Origin: Phymatolithon calcareum | Taxonomy: Eukaryota; Rhodophyta; Florideophyceae; Hapalidiales | Reading direction: 5' to 3' | DNA: 64,000 nucleotides | Assembly (NCBI GenBank): GCA_977006965.1 | Contig: OZ345381.1 | Coordinates: forward strand, 1,736,001 to 1,800,000 | Shown: one piece after another, positions 53,635-64,000 of the stretch | Layout: each line of letters opens with the position of its first letter | Position numbering within the stretch: the stretch's first letter is position 1 | Made by a program: the position numbers and the translations under genes | The notes under the pieces: model-generated | Seen by the model: only the letters and a program-made list of their open reading frames with translations | Told to the model about the DNA's origin: nothing | Databases searched by the model: none

Positions 53635-53955
53635 ATGACAGACCTGAAGCGCAGCGCGCCGGAGCGTTCGCGACCCGCGAAGCGCATGCGTACACCGAGC
53701 GGCGCCGTGTCGCCGACCGGACCCGCCACGCCGGCGAGGCCGCCGCGCATGCCGGTGCTGCGCGCGAGCTCGCAGGATTGGCGGTTGGTGAGACATCTCA
53801 ACCAACTCGGCGGACGAGAGCTCATTGTGCTGGTGAGAACGGTTGAGAAACGGTACCGCAAATTGGCCGCGTTCGAGGCGGCTGAGATCCGGCGTGCGCA
53901 AGCGCTTGGTTTGACGCGGGCTCAGCAGAGCCCGATGTCTCTCGTGGCGTTGTGA
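53635..53955 (+). CDS. Small basic protein, function unknown
   Basis: 106 aa from ATG 53635; the open frame extends upstream to 53470, but the ATG preceded by CCGACA and downstream of the TATA box is the better start. The N-terminal half is Pro/Arg/Ser-rich and disordered (KRSAPERSRPAKRMRTPSG...). The second half is helical and amphipathic (DWRLVRHLNQLGGRELIVLV, then VEKRYRKLAAFEAAEIRRAQ). The basic residues suggest a nuclear or nucleic-acid role, which is inference only. The GC-rich segment and codon use resemble the other host genes. Confidence 0.55.
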   Translation: MTDLKRSAPERSRPAKRMRTPSGAVSPTGPATPARPPRMPVLRASSQDWRLVRHLNQLGGRELIVLVRTVEKRYRKLAAFEAAEIRRAQALGLTRAQQSPMSLVAL

Positions 53956-53959
53956 CCAT

Positions 53960-56450
53960 CGAAGGCGTCTCATGGAGTAAGATCCGCGTCCGTTGAGGGC
54001 GCGTTGTATAGGGTTGGCGAAACTTCGCCGTCGTGCGCTAGGGTTTGCGCATGGCCATACGCGTTTTGGCTGTTTTGGAGTTTGACTTGGAGTCGACGAT
54101 GTCGTGTTCTTGGAACATGTGCCGGATTGTGGGAGTTGTGCGGCTTCCCGTTTTGAAGGAATTGGTTTATTTTGGACAAAGTACCGCAAAGCTAGACAAT
54201 GTCTAGTTTGCATGGCGATAGTGCCCGTGCACGTCTAACTTTTCTTCCGTGTCCCTGGGTTTTTGCTTGCGGTCGTTTGTTGGGTTATTTATTGGCGACA
54301 AGAAGCCGCCGCGCGGAGAATTTGCAACCTAGTCGGCGACACGGTTGACTTGACTAAACTAACCTGTATCTGCCAACCGATCTCGTGTTGGAGACCGGTG
54401 CAAGTGGCCTCTTCAACCTGATTGCAATTGTTTATACTGTACTCTCATGGCCCGCCTTGCCCTTCCTTCCTTTACTCTTCGTCTATGCTCCCTTATGCGC
54501 CTGCTGCAGGACCTTGCTGCTTGCACGCCGACCTCCCGCGTAATCGAGCCGTTACGAAAAGCGCGGCACGCATCTTTAGTGTAATGCGAATCAAAAAACG
54601 AAGTAGATTGAAACGACAGAATTTTTCCTGAAAACTACTAAATTGTACAGTAGCAGATTTGCCTACGGTGCCCTTCGATATCTAAAATATCTACAGCAGT
54701 GCAATTGTAAAAACTTCCAGAAACAAGGACTTGTGGTATTAAGCGACAATCTTTTTTTTCGTAAAATTAGGACAGCGTTTAAATCGTCTGCCACAATGCA
54801 CCTTCTTGATGTGCCTACCTGGAAGGCAATGATTCAAGAAGAGGAGGGGCCTGTGCGCAGTTCAAGGAAACATCTCGAAAAGTAGATTGTATTGTAAATT
54901 CGAGGCCCTTATTGGGACGACGCGTGTGTAAGCGGTCACATGATGCGTTTGCGATGAGGGGCACTTCGACTCAGCGGTTTGGAAGAGATATTCATGCCAT
55001 GAGAGTGAGATTGTGACATGAAAATGCATACGGCGAAGACTTTTTTGATGGCTAAACTTGAATGCCAAGCACGAACATGATTTTGCTCGATCTTTCCCAC
55101 TGATGGCTCGAAGTTGCGCAATGAAGAAAGGCCGTATGCATCCGTGCCGACGGGGAAATCAACGCATGATTGCGGTTGCATCATTCTGAAGTAGTCGGAG
55201 AGTGAAGAAATTTCTTGAGTACAAGACCAATTTTCCCGCTATGCTCAACCTGACTTGCATGTTAGGTTGCGCATGGCGAAAAAATCGCTTTCGCACTGGT
55301 ACCGAATGCTGAACTCAATTCTCGAGAACTACCGAGAAAGAGTAACCAGGCCGGTGGCGTGGTCTTCTCACGGTTTCTCGGGGGTTGTCGAAGAGGACCA
55401 AATTCAGCAGTGGAGTGAAGGACGACGTGTTTCAATGGTTCCTACGAGTTTGTGAAATTGGGACCAGCTCAAATGCCGATATATTTGAGACTGGAGATAT
55501 CTCAGTTGACGTCGCACAGCAGTCGTGGAGGACTTAGGTGGTGTAACGCTAAGCTCAAAAGAACCCGACGCCACGTGGGTGAGAATAGACCAGGAGAGTA
55601 GAGAGAGAAAGGAGCGGGAGAGACTAGACAGAAATGAGGAAAGAAAGGAAAGCCAGCAAAACCCCAAAAGACACCAGAAAAAGTGAGCGTGTAGACCACC
55701 CTTGGAGCACAGTCCATAGCCGTGCGGGAACACAGCGGTCGCGGTGATGAACCTTGAGTGCGAGGCTGCGCCGTGCAGTGCCAGGCAAGCCCCTTGATAT
55801 GGGTGCAAATGAGAGTAAACTTCGGCTTGAACCGGAAAGAAAGCCGCGCAGCCCACGGAGCATACTCCACTACCTTACGGGAACACAAGCACGTATACGA
55901 GGCTACGCCGTGCGGGGTTGGGCCAGTCTCGAGGATAGCAGCGCAGGCGTTGTAGTGACGCGCGATGAAGAACAGCAAAACGGAAGAACGGAAATGAATG
56001 TAGGAATAGACGAGGACGGTGAACCAGATAAACAGAGATAGGCACGACTCGCCAGGAGAAGCGTCGATGTTCGGCCGGAGAACACTCGACAGCATTGCTG
56101 GAACTCCAGCGGCCGTGCGGTTCGGAAACGAGTGCGAGCCTTCTCTTCGGTGATACGGCGACCTTGCTGGGCATCGACCTTGGAACAAACTGACGAAAAG
56201 GGAAAAAGGGAACTTGAGCGCGATTGCATCCATGCTGGCTTTTGCGGCGAAGGTTGCGGTCAATAAGGGAGGGACAAACTCCAATTCCACGTGATCGAAG
56301 GGACTGTCAGGCGAACATACGCGCGCTTGATCCAAGCAGTCGAGCCGAAATCCGAAAAACTCCCACCTTCCTTTACTCAGAGGTAGGAACTGACTACCTT
56401 ATATACTACAACGAAGCGAAACACAGCGCATAGACACACGAGAGACACGT
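53960..56450. other. Interval without a well-supported gene
   Basis: A 277-codon minus-strand frame at 55502-56335 (Phe/Pro/Ser-rich, with no consistent membrane pattern) overlaps plus-strand frames. Two diverged direct repeats near 55720-55790 and 55850-55920 share gaggctgcgccgtgc-like words. I see no domain. Confidence 0.35.
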
Positions 56451-56456
56451 TCCCAT

Positions 56457-56922
56457 ATGGCCCAAGAGATCACCTTCTACGGGCACCATGTCTATCGCGA
56501 TCCGAGTTGTGCGGCGTACTGTCGCGAGAGGAAAAAGCGACCACATTCGGACAGCGACACAACAGCGGGCGCGACAGGTGGCATTCTCAACATCGACTTT
56601 CGAATCTTCTTCACCACCTCCGGCTGGATTGTCGCCATCGTCTATGGTGTGGCATATCCACTCCGATCTAATAACATGTGGACGGGTTCTTGCTATTGTC
56701 GCCATACTTGTCTTCTTCCTTTTAGCTCTTCGAGATTATCGCCGTCGTGGCGACAGCGACGGCGACGCCAAGGATTTGACATACTCTTCCTATGGATTCA
56801 GTAGTGATCGAGTACGACATAGACACCATCTTTGTCTCATTATAGAGGGATCTTCTGCTGCGGAGCGGAAGAGTAAGTCAGCAGCTGGGTATGTATTTGA
56901 GTGGGATTTACATAAAGCCTAA
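56457..56922 (+). CDS. Possible small single-pass membrane protein (structure uncertain)
   Basis: One frame opens at ATG 56457 (MAQEITFYGHHVYRD..., then FRIFFTTSGWIVAIVY). A second frame encodes VLAIVAILVFFLLALRDYRRRGD and an acidic-to-basic tail to 56922. A pyrimidine-rich acceptor (CTTCCTTTTAG) at about 56716-56726 and a GT at about 56646 would join the two frames in phase, but the donor is weak. Either a short intron or two chance frames explain this. No family was recognised. Confidence 0.3.
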
Positions 56923-56929
56923 GCCAAAA

Positions 56930-58125
56930 GTCCTCCATGAGGAACTGTACTGTCTCTCGTCACAATTTTCTGCGAATCTGCTTCGCAGAGAATTAGGAGT
57001 TAACCGCTCGACATTGTGCCGGGCCTTAACATTTTTGAGGACCCTTCAAAAGGACGCCCGTCTACTCTCCTGTGCTGCGTTATTAACAGGTACTCGTGTC
57101 TGCATTGAGTGTGGTCCTTGTCGAATGAACCGCACAACGGTGGACGGGTAATTTTGGATCTGTGGGCACTGAACATCTTTCAAATTGACTGGCCTCTCTT
57201 TTGCTACGATCTGCTCATAGCGAAGAGAGAATAGAAGAAAAAACGAACCCAAGCGGCACAATAAGCGTCACCTTGACTAAAATGCATACGAGAAAGGTCA
57301 GTCGTGCAAGATAGAGACAGGGAGCTGAATACAAAGGGAGACTACTCGCACGAGCTACGTGTGAGAATTGGATCATATGTACATCAGGAACAACGATAAA
57401 CAAATAATGCTCTCTCACCCGATGAAATTTCCGGCGTTCGCTGGTTCCTCACGCCATCAAGTCTCACCCGGATTTCCGCAATTTCGCTAGCATTCTGGAA
57501 GGCTTACTGCATCCATAACGGTCTCAATCCGCTAAGAAAATAGAGGTCTGCCATTTTAAGATGTTCCCCTTTTTCCTCACTGCAGCCGCACCCATTTTTC
57601 GCATGATTTGGCGAGCTGCACTCTTTTCTAATAAGAATGATGAATGCTTTATTCCCTTATGGACCTAGCAAGCAGTGCTTCTATTTTTGCCTCAGCTTAG
57701 ATTACGACAGGGCGTTAATCATGCTAGCAAATGGTAAGCACGCTTCTTCCCTGTCTGCCGCTCGTCATTAGATGAGTCCACCCGAAGCAAGCACTCTTTC
57801 TTTGTACCACCAAGCATTGAAGCGAGAGCATCATTCTGACTGGCTGGTATTCATCGTATTGTCAGTCGTGCCATCGGCGCTCCGAATTGGCAACTTATTT
57901 CACCCAGGTCGCTAGCGTACCAGACGGCTCTTTGCAACCAGCTGCCAGCACAAAAACTGTGCCGTTTTACACGTGTTGAAACCCAAAATCATTGCTTGGC
58001 AAAGATCCCATAATTTGCGGATCTTGTCATCAAAACATTGAACGAGGTGATTGCTTTGGTCGACGGCGATAACTGTTCCATAGGACCTTGTGTCGCACTC
58101 AACGACCGAGGCGACCCTCGCCGAA
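56930..58125. other. Interval without a supported gene
   Basis: Short ORFs only; no repeats or RNA genes were recognised. Confidence 0.4.
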
Positions 58126-58132
58126 ACACGAT

Positions 58133-58711
58133 ATGAAGTCCGAGAATACCGATAACGAGGTGCCTGACCAAACAACTGTTCCGCCAACGGTACCCCCACC
58201 GGACGCGCCGAGCAGCGACGACGACGCCCCAGAGGAGATCTCTCATATTGCCGCTGCAACTGCAGCCAAAGGATTGCTTCGCGGCGAGCGCGTCGTCCGC
58301 GCCGGCATCGCCAAGCGTCGTCGTGACCGTCTTCGTGCTCGGACCGCCGCGCAGACTGCCGCCAACCAACGTCGCACGGCGAAGCTGGATGACTCGCGCG
58401 TGCTGACTGCTGAGGTACTGGAGCGTGCGGCGGCCGCCCTGGACGCACAAGAGATGAGCGGGAAATCTCTGATGGAGAACAGAACTGTGACACAATTTGT
58501 AGACGCCAAATCCAGCTCGCGCTCTGTTGGCAAGTACCGAGTCGTAGCCGCTCGCGGGACGGATGCCAAGAGGGATAAAAAGGGCGTTGGGCGTGCGGCG
58601 ATCAGACTCCTGACTAGTGCTTTTAACGCCAAGGAAAGAGTCCCAGCGCGACAGGCTGCCCAGCAGAGGACAAAGCGGAATGTGCACCTTGGTGTGCGTT
58701 CGCGGTTCTGA
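58133..58711 (+). CDS. Basic, probably nucleolar protein, function unknown
   Basis: 192 aa from the first ATG at 58133; the longer frame starts at TTG. The N-terminus is acidic and Pro-rich (PPTVPPPDAPSSDDDAPEE). A long Arg/Ala-rich helical stretch follows (RRRDRLRARTAAQTAANQRR), then a conserved-looking C-terminal block (GKYRVVAARG...HLGVRSRF). The composition resembles small-subunit processome factors such as UTP16/BUD21-like proteins, but I cannot confirm the family. A long ORF on the opposite strand (57989-58978) is a mirror effect of the GC-rich codons. Confidence 0.65.
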   Translation: MKSENTDNEVPDQTTVPPTVPPPDAPSSDDDAPEEISHIAAATAAKGLLRGERVVRAGIAKRRRDRLRARTAAQTAANQRRTAKLDDSRVLTAEVLERAAAALDAQEMSGKSLMENRTVTQFVDAKSSSRSVGKYRVVAARGTDAKRDKKGVGRAAIRLLTSAFNAKERVPARQAAQQRTKRNVHLGVRSRF

Positions 58712-58714
58712 AAA

Positions 58715-59250
58715 TTTATATCTAAAAATGTTTACTTTGGCATTCAACGCAAAGCTAGGCTGATAAATGCAACTTCTGTGCGGGCCTCGGTGTTGGAATG
58801 AATACGCTCGATGCCACCTGTTTACCGGCATCAATTCGCGAAATCCAAATGAGAACTCAGCTGCCCGTTGATGCGAAGTTGGATAGTTCCGTCTACAATG
58901 TTCGCCGGTTGCATTCGCACGCCCTCTTAGCCCTTTCATGACGGGAACAGAAACACGACGTGGCGATCGGGGTCGCATAAGGGCATCTCGGGCAATTAAT
59001 TCAGCTCATGCGTCTGCTCACCACGCCATTTGCGGTTTGGTCTCGACCCTAGTCAGAACAGGAAAGCATTTTCACCCACCGAGGATCTGATAGCGTAAGT
59101 AAGCGAGAAGAAACGAATTGGCTTTGGTACATGTTTTCCTCCTGTGCCAATTGTCGTACTGTTCATAGTAAATGCCCGACTGCATATTGAGACACTGTCC
59201 TGCAAATATCCCTTTGCTTAGCAATTCCGTTCGCTTGCTAAACTCGAATA
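58715..59250. other. Interval without a supported gene
   Basis: This is the convergent gap before the potassium channel gene. No feature was recognised. Confidence 0.4.
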
Positions 59251-59253
59251 ATT

Positions 59254-62200
59254 TTACTCAACCTTGGGAACGTTCCAGTCCACCGGAATGTTTAAGTCTG
59301 GGTCACACAAAACAAAAATCCCATCATTTGAGTCGACCAACGTGTAGGGCTCGGGAAAACAGTACACGTAAGGAAGCATGTTGTCACAAGGCAGTTCGTC
59401 GTACTCTATGGACCGCTTCGTAGTCGGACACTCGTACACGTATCTGTCTAATTCATCAATGTCGACGTCAGCGCCATGCCGCACATCATCCACACCAAAA
59501 TCGTCAGGCTTACCACCTCCACGCGACTGAAACCCAGCGGGAAAGTGCAACGGAAGTGCGTTTCGTGAGTGTATTCCAAGAAGGAGCGCTGATTTTTCCG
59601 TCTCCTCCGGGTAGTACACATCCGTCACACCACGGTCCCATATTTCCGTACTGCTCAGCACGCGCCGCACGGGCGCATAGCCAGATCTATACAATCCAAT
59701 AGCAACACAACCCAGGCCTTGCAAGTAGACCGATGTTTCACGGTAGTTTTTGCCATGTGGCCGCCCTGACGAGGTCCACTCTTCCGGGATTTGCAGGAGT
59801 CTTATCCAGCTTCCGCCCGTTTTTGCATTCTTGGAATTTCCTGCGTCCACGTTGGTCGCACGTTCATCATTGCAGTCTCCAAGCCCCAGTAGTCCACGGA
59901 CGACCCTGGTGAAACCCGGTTGAGCTTCTTCGCGCACAAGAAACGCCGCGAAGAGGGACGAAATTATCATTTCTCCTGATGCATATCGCTGCCGTTCGCA
60001 AAGCTCGCCTTCTGATCTGTATTTATCACTTCGTTGGCTTCCATCGCTCACCCCAGTAAGGAATTCGTCCTCTTCTGATAGATACGGTGAACGGTTACCT
60101 GTTATATTGGACCCTCTGGCAGATAGGTTTCTCTGAAGTAAAGGACCCAAGTTTCCTGGTTTTGACGACCCATACAAACTGTAAAGAGAATTCGCAGAGA
60201 ACGACCTCTTTCCTAATCCCGATTCTGTGCGGGGGAGAGCTCCACTGTCTTCACGACTGAACGCAATTTGGCGTGAATGCTTAGGAGCCCGCATTAACCG
60301 AAGTGAGTCCTCTGCATCAAGCATGCAACAGACGTAAATTCTGGCTCGGTCCAGCAACGAATCAAGCGTCATCACCGTGAAAATTGCCTTGGAGTCGGTG
60401 TTGCGTGTCGAATCTGCATCACGATTTTCCGAAGTCAGAATGAGCATCGCACGGGATCTCTTGTATTGCGCCTGTTCCAACGTTTGAACAGACAAAGAGT
60501 GGCCTCTCAGTAAGAACAAATCGTTCCCGACCGTATGAATTTCACGATCAAAATTCTTTGGGAACGTTGGGTGAATCACAACGACCTTGGTGCGTATTTT
60601 CTTGTCCTTGCGCTTTTTCCATATTCTTTTCAGCAGCACTTTCAGACTCGTTAGTGAGCTTTCTCCGTCCAGGCAAACAATTACATGCCCAGAGAGCTTC
60701 TCTGGGATTTGATGAAGGTTTGAATAAATGCGCTGCGGATGTGGCCTCTTCTCAAAATTTACATTTTTCTTTCGGGGCTCGCTTTTTTGATCGTCATTCT
60801 TCGTCGATCTTGCGCTAATAATTGATCTGCGCGGGGCAGCAAAATTATTTTTCGAATGCACTTCCTCAGACTGCGATCGCAACTGCTCTTCTGCAAGTGG
60901 GGGAGTACTCGAAGCAAAAGAGTGGGTTGCAGCTGCGTCCTCATCAGGGCTGTTTTTACAGGGAATTCGTGAAAGGCCACTTTGGGCTTCAAGCACACTG
61001 TCATCTTCGTCTCGGAGATATGTCCTAGATGCTGGGTTGCCTTCAATGTTAAGAAACTCGTACTGCATCGACGGCTGTAGCCCCTCTCCGCCAGTCGTCC
61101 AATTGATGCCACTTTGCTCAGCAGACGAATTAGATTGGGCGCGAGAATTCATCTCAAACTGTTGAAGATAGGGGTGCCTATGGTCCGTCTGGTCTTCCCC
61201 ATTCTCGCTGTTCTCGGGCCAAAGTTTTGAAATTGCGTTTTCGACAATCCACGGCATCAACCGAATCTGATGGTACGAGATAATCATGCTGTCCATATTC
61301 TTATTGAGCACCGTATCGAGAGTTGTAATATTCCATTTCTTGGCATCCTTGTCGAAAAGTGCCAGGATTACAATACCGTAATCTTGCAAAACAGTGGCAA
61401 CTTCCTTGTAAGTGTGCCCATCGAATTGGTCGGGGATGGTGTACGAAAAAATACAACACTGTGCCCCCAGTTTGTACTCCAGCAGCCAAGAACGATCGGT
61501 GGGCTTTGGAACGGGAGCAAAACGAAGGGTCAAATTCGCAATCAAGGTACTCAATCCGTTACAAAAAACGTTTTCAGCCAGTAATGCCATTTCCAATTCT
61601 TGCGTGCACAGGCTTTCTCCACTGCGCTGCTCTGTCCCCTGTAAACCATCTCCTTCCGTATCTCGCCATATCTGGCTGTTTGTCAGGTTGAAAAACCGCG
61701 CTGCGGCGGTTGATCTCCTTTGAAGCAAAGGCTCGTCAAGCCCTCCGTGATACAGGTCAATAGAGGATTCAAACGCACTTCCCGCGTCAGATTCATGGTC
61801 CACGGCCTGTGGACGTACTTGAGTTGCAATGTTACCTGGCAGAATAGAATCCAACCCAGATAGATCTCCTTCATTTCGGTTCTGAGTGTCATGTACAGGC
61901 CCAGTGTGAGGCATGGTCGGGAAGCTATTGACATCAAACCAATTGTCGTCTTCGATCTGTTCCATTGCTATTGAAAACTGAGACGATGAATTCTGCGATA
62001 TGTTAAATGAGTATATGGGGACGTTTCCACCGTTCTTTCTGATCGACAGAATAGTCTTCAGTGTGCTCGCATCTTCTCGAAATGGATCTCCGCGGTGCGG
62101 ATCCGACATTACAAAAACCGCACGTGAGGACATCACCCGAGCCCGTTCCAGGTCGGAGAGCTCCAACGGCGTTCCGTCTACGTAGAATACGCGATAATCG

Positions 62201-63318
62201 TAGAAAACGCTTCTCGAAATGAACTTGTCCCAGTCCTCATTTGCCCAGGTTGGTGAAGACGTCAGAACCACAACTTTGGTGTTGACGTTATTGACCTCTT
62301 TCAAAAATTCCTCAATGAACTGCTTCAAAAACTCCCATTTCACGTGACCGGTCACGACGACATGGGTGCTTTCAATAGTTTCAACGTAGGCCTCAATGCC
62401 GCGCCTTTGCCGTTTTTCAGATTGAAAGAAAAAGTCCATTTCGCGAACGACGAGATAGGCGGCACGGATGATATGCACAACAATCCACACGCGACCGAGC
62501 AGTGTAAACGGAACGAAATCGCCATAGCCCACGGTCATGAGCGTGACTACTGCAAAGTACAAAGCATTCGCCCACGTGATTTGGAATGTCTTGTCGCCCA
62601 GAGTGCCCGGGTCTCCGAGAAGTTCGAAAAAATGGACACCGCAGGCTGTGATGAAAACAAACGCAGCGAGTTCGAGAGATATGCTGACGTACAAACGCAT
62701 CAGGGACGTCGCATTACGCAAGACAATTTCATGTTTTTCAAGTGTATACCACAGCATCAATATACTGTATGCTTGCAGAAAGTTGAAGTTCAGCCATAGT
62801 CCTTTCGATGCCAACAGTAGGGACGGAACTGTGATACATTCCACGATGGTTCCGGGTCGAAACACGAAGTAAACCGGGCTTGGTGTATATATAAAGTCGT
62901 AGATAAGACAGACGAGAACGACGAGGCCATACACGACTTGGATGAAATAGAAAAGCGGAGTGACGCGCTTCAAAATGGTGTCGACACAGTAGAAAATGCA
63001 AACCAATGAGCCGACGAAGCATCTCGGTAACACAACGTTCCATATGAGATCGTTTTCCACAATTTGCCATTTGCTCAAGAAGGAACGAAAGTTTTTGTAC
63101 ACCAGCGTCAGCAACAGCAAGACGCGAGTCCCAAGCCTGCCTGTGCTACGCGCCTTGTTTTCTCGCTTCAACAACAGGACGCGATTGAAACCTTCACGCA
63201 AAACGGCGAAGACGAGGAGAGAAGTCCAGAGGACAGCAGAATAGTACAGGAGTGGGGTTATGTCGATCCATTTCGGCGGAATGTAAACGATGGTTGCGGG
63301 TGAGGCGGCGGACCCCAT
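59254..63318 (-). CDS. Slo/BK-type potassium channel with two RCK domains
   Basis: Single exon, 1354 aa from the first ATG (63318); the upstream frame has no ATG. Membrane segments begin with one near 23-40, as in Slo channels, then S1-S6. The selectivity filter is TVGYGD (262-267), and the pore helix region is ITWANALYFAVVTLM. The S4 region (about 165-210) has almost no regularly spaced Arg, so strong voltage sensing is unlikely. The first RCK domain starts HVVVTGHVKWEFLKQFIEEF (about 310). The second begins GHVIVCLDGESSLTSLKVLL (about 860) and includes LFLLRGHS and SRAMLILTSENRDADS. The long linkers are Ser-rich. By family, this is a tetrameric K+ channel gated by an intracellular ligand such as Ca2+ or Na+. 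The exact ligand is not inferable. Confidence 0.93.
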   Translation of the reverse strand: MGSAASPATIVYIPPKWIDITPLLYYSAVLWTSLLVFAVLREGFNRVLLLKRENKARSTGRLGTRVLLLLTLVYKNFRSFLSKWQIVENDLIWNVVLPRCFVGSLVCIFYCVDTILKRVTPLFYFIQVVYGLVVLVCLIYDFIYTPSPVYFVFRPGTIVECITVPSLLLASKGLWLNFNFLQAYSILMLWYTLEKHEIVLRNATSLMRLYVSISLELAAFVFITACGVHFFELLGDPGTLGDKTFQITWANALYFAVVTLMTVGYGDFVPFTLLGRVWIVVHIIRAAYLVVREMDFFFQSEKRQRRGIEAYVETIESTHVVVTGHVKWEFLKQFIEEFLKEVNNVNTKVVVLTSSPTWANEDWDKFISRSVFYDYRVFYVDGTPLELSDLERARVMSSRAVFVMSDPHRGDPFREDASTLKTILSIRKNGGNVPIYSFNISQNSSSQFSIAMEQIEDDNWFDVNSFPTMPHTGPVHDTQNRNEGDLSGLDSILPGNIATQVRPQAVDHESDAGSAFESSIDLYHGGLDEPLLQRRSTAAARFFNLTNSQIWRDTEGDGLQGTEQRSGESLCTQELEMALLAENVFCNGLSTLIANLTLRFAPVPKPTDRSWLLEYKLGAQCCIFSYTIPDQFDGHTYKEVATVLQDYGIVILALFDKDAKKWNITTLDTVLNKNMDSMIISYHQIRLMPWIVENAISKLWPENSENGEDQTDHRHPYLQQFEMNSRAQSNSSAEQSGINWTTGGEGLQPSMQYEFLNIEGNPASRTYLRDEDDSVLEAQSGLSRIPCKNSPDEDAAATHSFASSTPPLAEEQLRSQSEEVHSKNNFAAPRRSIISARSTKNDDQKSEPRKKNVNFEKRPHPQRIYSNLHQIPEKLSGHVIVCLDGESSLTSLKVLLKRIWKKRKDKKIRTKVVVIHPTFPKNFDREIHTVGNDLFLLRGHSLSVQTLEQAQYKRSRAMLILTSENRDADSTRNTDSKAIFTVMTLDSLLDRARIYVCCMLDAEDSLRLMRAPKHSRQIAFSREDSGALPRTESGLGKRSFSANSLYSLYGSSKPGNLGPLLQRNLSARGSNITGNRSPYLSEEDEFLTGVSDGSQRSDKYRSEGELCERQRYASGEMIISSLFAAFLVREEAQPGFTRVVRGLLGLGDCNDERATNVDAGNSKNAKTGGSWIRLLQIPEEWTSSGRPHGKNYRETSVYLQGLGCVAIGLYRSGYAPVRRVLSSTEIWDRGVTDVYYPEETEKSALLLGIHSRNALPLHFPAGFQSRGGGKPDDFGVDDVRHGADVDIDELDRYVYECPTTKRSIEYDELPCDNMLPYVYCFPEPYTLVDSNDGIFVLCDPDLNIPVDWNVPKVE

Positions 63319-63459
63319 AACGCGCGATATGCTGCTTGCATTGGCTCGGTCTCCGCTCACATGCAGCACGAATTGGATACGAACAAGATTGATAGGCCGA
63401 AATTGAATCGCCGAGGTCAGGCGAGACGCTGATTGTCTTGCTCTTTGCTAGCACAGGTG

Positions 63460-64000
63460 TTTAACTCGCTGTCAAATGGGAGTTAATGAGAAGGATTCTT
63501 GGCAACACGTTTTAGGTCCCGTCGTTTCCAAAATTTGGCATGCCAACGAGCCTGTATTCTGATCACTGTAATGTAATATCAACATGTCGATAGAGTGCAT
63601 ACAGGGCTGTATATTAAATAGAGCAAACTGGCATACGCCAATGAAAAACAACGCTTGCATTTTCGATGGAAGTAATTTAGGGGTCCTTTTGAATTTTGAA
63701 TTTATTAAACGCGCTCAGAAACACTCATAAGACTGTAAGGGAGATGCGTTTCAGAAATTTAGGGGTCCTGCTCTGTCGGAATTGTGGGCTCACTCTCTCG
63801 CGCTGTACCATAACTATAGTTGTATTAAAACACATTTCGCGAGTAAAGGAGACCTCTTTCATTTTGTAAGTCAGGTTCCCCCTGGACTTTTTCTTTCGAA
63901 CAAAAGCCGAAATTGTTCCTTATCGATTTTTCTTTTCGAATTTCTTCTTTATTCGGAGAAAAAGTGTCTGTGGCTGGCTGGAAAACGCCCTAAAAAGGCC
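63460..64000. other. Upstream region of the channel gene, no supported gene
   Basis: The stretch is AT-rich, with the phrase ttaggggtcct repeated at 63677-63687 and 63758-63768. A gene may continue past the window edge. Confidence 0.4.

Noticed and set aside
53614-54213. 199-codon minus-strand ORF
   Set aside because: Antisense to the small basic gene; Arg-rich mirror translation without a domain.
55502-56335. 277-codon minus-strand ORF
   Set aside because: Low-complexity Phe/Ser/Pro composition, overlapping frames on the other strand, no domain; likely chance.
57989-58978. 329-codon minus-strand ORF
   Set aside because: Lies opposite the basic protein gene at 58133-58711; the frame is open because of GC-rich codons there and shows no motif of its own.

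Overview
The window looks like nuclear DNA of an alga, most probably a red alga of the florideophyte type. The reasons are mixed. Genes are mostly single-exon or carry a few short GT-AG introns (about 70 to 115 nt). There is a BRUTUS-type hemerythrin/CHY/RING E3 ligase, a family I associate with plants and algae. Non-LTR retrotransposons, hAT, pogo/Tigger-like and TIR elements make up the gene-poor half. The species cannot be fixed from sequence alone.

Layout. 1-600: a small C2H2 zinc-finger gene with one intron. 4.1-11.5 kb: LINE debris (one 2.47-kb copy with a perfect 11-bp target-site duplication), a frame-broken membrane-protein gene and a secreted cysteine-rich protein gene. 15.1-16.1 kb: an 818-bp TIR element and long hairpins. 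16.4-17.5 kb: an FkbM-type methyltransferase gene. 18.4-28.1 kb: a nested transposon stack. A roughly 4.5-kb dispersed repeat (copy A) was hit by a LINE, which was itself hit by a truncated copy of the same LINE. Copy A also carries a hAT element, and that hAT carries a short retroelement. A second, unbroken copy of the repeat (copy B) lies at 31.6-36.0 kb. Between the two copies are a TMEM53-like gene (28.97-30.15 kb) and a tRNA-derived SINE.

From 37 kb the window is mainly host genes: PRA1, CMC2 (twin CX9C), BRUTUS-like E3, RING-H2, a type I membrane protein with repeated cysteine modules, a TM9SF nonaspanin, prefoldin 4, two small basic proteins and a Slo/BK-type potassium channel. This part is interrupted only by a LINE RNase H fragment and a hAT-like MITE near 45-47 kb. 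CMC2, prefoldin 4, the zinc-finger gene, the PRA1 junction and the TM9SF first exon emerge only after reading splice sites by eye. Several ORFs open with a non-ATG codon; starts here were moved to the first ATG.

The genes do not form one pathway: they cover iron regulation, secretory trafficking, mitochondrial COX assembly, chaperoning and ion transport. The most unusual content is in the accessory DNA: many near-perfect hairpins, two of which differ between repeat copies A and B; an apparent flip of a hairpin loop between those copies; the LINE-in-LINE insertion; and a LINE RNase H ORF with a Tudor/Agenet-like segment.
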